DNA of 64,000 bases, taken from contig CM043966.1 in NCBI GenBank assembly GCA_014529385.2, positions 42,509,537 through 42,573,536 on the forward strand, given 5' to 3'. Every line of letters starts with the position of its first letter. The stretch's first letter is position 1. The translations under genes and the position numbers were made by a program. Positions 62,456 to 64,000 of this stretch are shown here, piece by piece. The notes below the pieces were generated by a model. The model made no database searches. It worked only from the letters and a program-made list of their open reading frames with translations, and was not told where the DNA came from. This DNA is from Adiantum capillus-veneris. Its lineage: Eukaryota > Streptophyta > Polypodiopsida > Polypodiales > Pteridaceae.

Positions 62456-64000
62456 TGAGAGAGAACACCCACACACTCACACAAGGCATGCATGGTACAA
62501 AGAAAGCAAAAGGGACACTTGTCAAGTTCCTCCTCATGTTGCCCTCATGGTGTGCCTGAAGCCTATTGGTTGGCCACCCAAGGCTACCCTTGCTGCTTGT
62601 AATGCCTGAAGCCTATTGGTTGGCCACCCAAGGCTACACTTGTCTCAAGCCTACCCTTGCTGCTTGTAATGCCTCCTGCTTGTGATTGGCTAGGCTTGGA
62701 GGGGTCCAATGAGCTTCAAGCATGAGCTACAAGGGGGAGTAGACCCAAGCAAGCTAGGGGGTTGCTTAGGGGGTATACTCACCCACACACACTCAAAAAC
62801 ACTCTCATTGTGTGCTATGAAAAGTGCAAGAGCTCCCTCTCCTTCTCCAAGTAAGTAGAGGTTGAGAGCCTACACCAACACTCTTGGATATGGAGTGCAA
62901 ATCCAACCAAGAGCCATGCTTCAATGCTTAAGCTTGCCATATCCTTCTTCTTCATTACTATGCTATTATATATGCTAGCAACAAGAGTTATGATAAGTGA
63001 GGAACTAATTCTTTCTCCTATGAAATGTTTCTTCTTCCTCTTCCCTACCCTCATTCCCTGCTAGCTCTCTCCACCTTCGAAGGTGTTTGAGGTCTTGGGA
63101 CTGAGGCTTGGGATAGTTAAAGCTTTCTTCAAGTTTATGTTATGTTTGTGATGCATGAAGCTTTCCATCTTCATTGCATCACCTAGGTCACAAGGAACAC
63201 AAAGATTGTATTGTAACAAGTCTCTCTTAATGGGAGAAATCATAATACAAATGCCTATTGGAGGGGGGACCGGCTCCACATAAATCCGGTCCTCAACTAT
63301 TGTCATGTTCTCCAAATTCTCTCTCTTGCAAAAGTATTGTCCATGCCAAGTTAGCTAATTGCTATGATTATGTTGCTATCTTCAATCATGTTCACCCGCT
63401 ATGCTCACAAAGTCATTTCTCAAAATTACTCTCATTAATTTCCGCTACTCTCAAATTAAATAGGCCAATTCCATTACAAGGATAGATTGCACCTTATATA
63501 GATGAGCAAGATACAAAGAATGAATTAGCGTTCCCTAGAACTCAAAGGTGTAACTTGAAGATTTACCACCTTCTTTTATTGTCTCAAGCTGATGATAACT
63601 CTTTCTTTTTGTTGGGGAGTTTGTAAAAGCCCTTCCTAGCCCTTACTCTTGATCGACGCATCTAAGCCATCGACTTTATAAAAAAAAGTGATTTTTTTTT
63701 GGATAAATTCTGGATCAATGCAAGCACCAAAGTATACTCACGACACACTTTTGGTTTATATCATGGGGACATGGGTATAACCAATGCATAAGAAATTAGC
63801 TTTTCATTTTGAGAAAATTAGCACAAAGAAAAAGAAAAGAGAAGATAAGGATAAGGTGAGTAAGTAACTTGTTGAAGAAGCTTTGAAAAGCAAGATAAGT
63901 TATCAAGATAAGTAAAAATAACTTATTGAAGGAAGAAAAGCTATCAGCATAAGTTTAACACTTCTCTCCTTCGTTTTTTTGAAGGTGCAACCTTGAAAGT
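62456..64000 (+). repeat. LTR of family I and following sequence, right edge not found
   Basis: Starts TGAGAGAGAACACCCACAC, matching the start of the minus-strand I LTR at 21,888. Since RNase H of another element precedes it, it is a 5' or solo LTR. It continues through a tandem duplication (62,554), a TATA-like TTATATAGAT near 63,494 and AT-rich sequence. I saw no primer site or ORF with a known domain before the window ends. Confidence 0.55.
62554..62653. repeat. 50-bp tandem duplication in I LTR
   Basis: GCCTGAAGCCTATTGGTTGG followed by CCACCCAAGGCTAC occurs at 62,554 and again at 62,604. The minus-strand copy of this LTR (21,765-21,888) has it once. Part of the unit (CCCTTGCTGCTTGTAATGCC) returns once more near 62,653. 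Confidence 0.9.

Overview
The window looks like repeat-dense nuclear DNA from a large-genome land plant. The evidence is several nested Ty3/gypsy LTR retrotransposons, Tat-type elements carrying a second (archaeal-type) RNase H, a CACTA transposon, a hAT transposon with a plant DUF659-type transposase, long TC and CA microsatellites and AT-rich spacers. I could not identify an intact cellular gene, tRNA, rRNA or CRISPR array. A fern, gymnosperm or lycophyte is my guess; the sequence does not settle it.

Layout. 1-655: minus-strand RNase H/integrase relic. 660 to about 11,760: minus-strand element 'D', with a 3' LTR (660-1584), polypurine tract, a decayed ~1,091-codon accessory ORF, an array of perfect palindromes and a 1,389-aa pol ORF; its 5' LTR was not found. 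About 12,350-18,882: plus-strand Tat-like element 'A' (LTR, two mini-ORFs, gag-PR-RT-RNH-aRNH), cut off by the minus-strand gag-PR relic 'E' (18,885-21,764). 21,765-21,888: fragment of LTR family 'I'. 22,501-27,530: minus-strand element 'H' (3' LTR, noncoding interval, decayed PR and IN). 27,541-28,317: a pseudogene of unknown origin. 29,413-36,710: element 'C', a complete LTR element without coding capacity. 36,720-39,030: tandem repeats and a hAT pseudogene. 40,780-44,766: second copy of the D family (D'), cut by a CACTA relic (44,781-46,366). 46,367-61,236: plus-strand element 'F', into whose gag/pol region the younger Tat-like element 'B' (48,868-56,981) is inserted. 61,260-64,000: a protease relic, a CACTA terminus, an RNase H relic and an LTR of family I.

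Most unusual features. (1) In the D family, palindromes with the core ATCATACGCGTATGAT lie about 284 bp apart upstream of the accessory ORF. D' keeps the 284-bp spacing and has a compensated base-pair change in the arms. (2) Two diverged elements (D and H) have an aspartic-protease domain after the integrase instead of before reverse transcriptase, followed by a tail with repeated W-[IVR]-P-K motifs. (3) The two Tat-like elements (A and B) each carry two related ~70-aa mini-ORFs between the primer-binding site and gag, in opposite order. These three make the best case for something undescribed.

Code decay is widespread. Most stop codons interrupting the ORFs can be explained by C-to-T change on one strand or the other, as expected from deamination of methylated cytosine. 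All functional calls rest on motifs read by eye; no database search was run.
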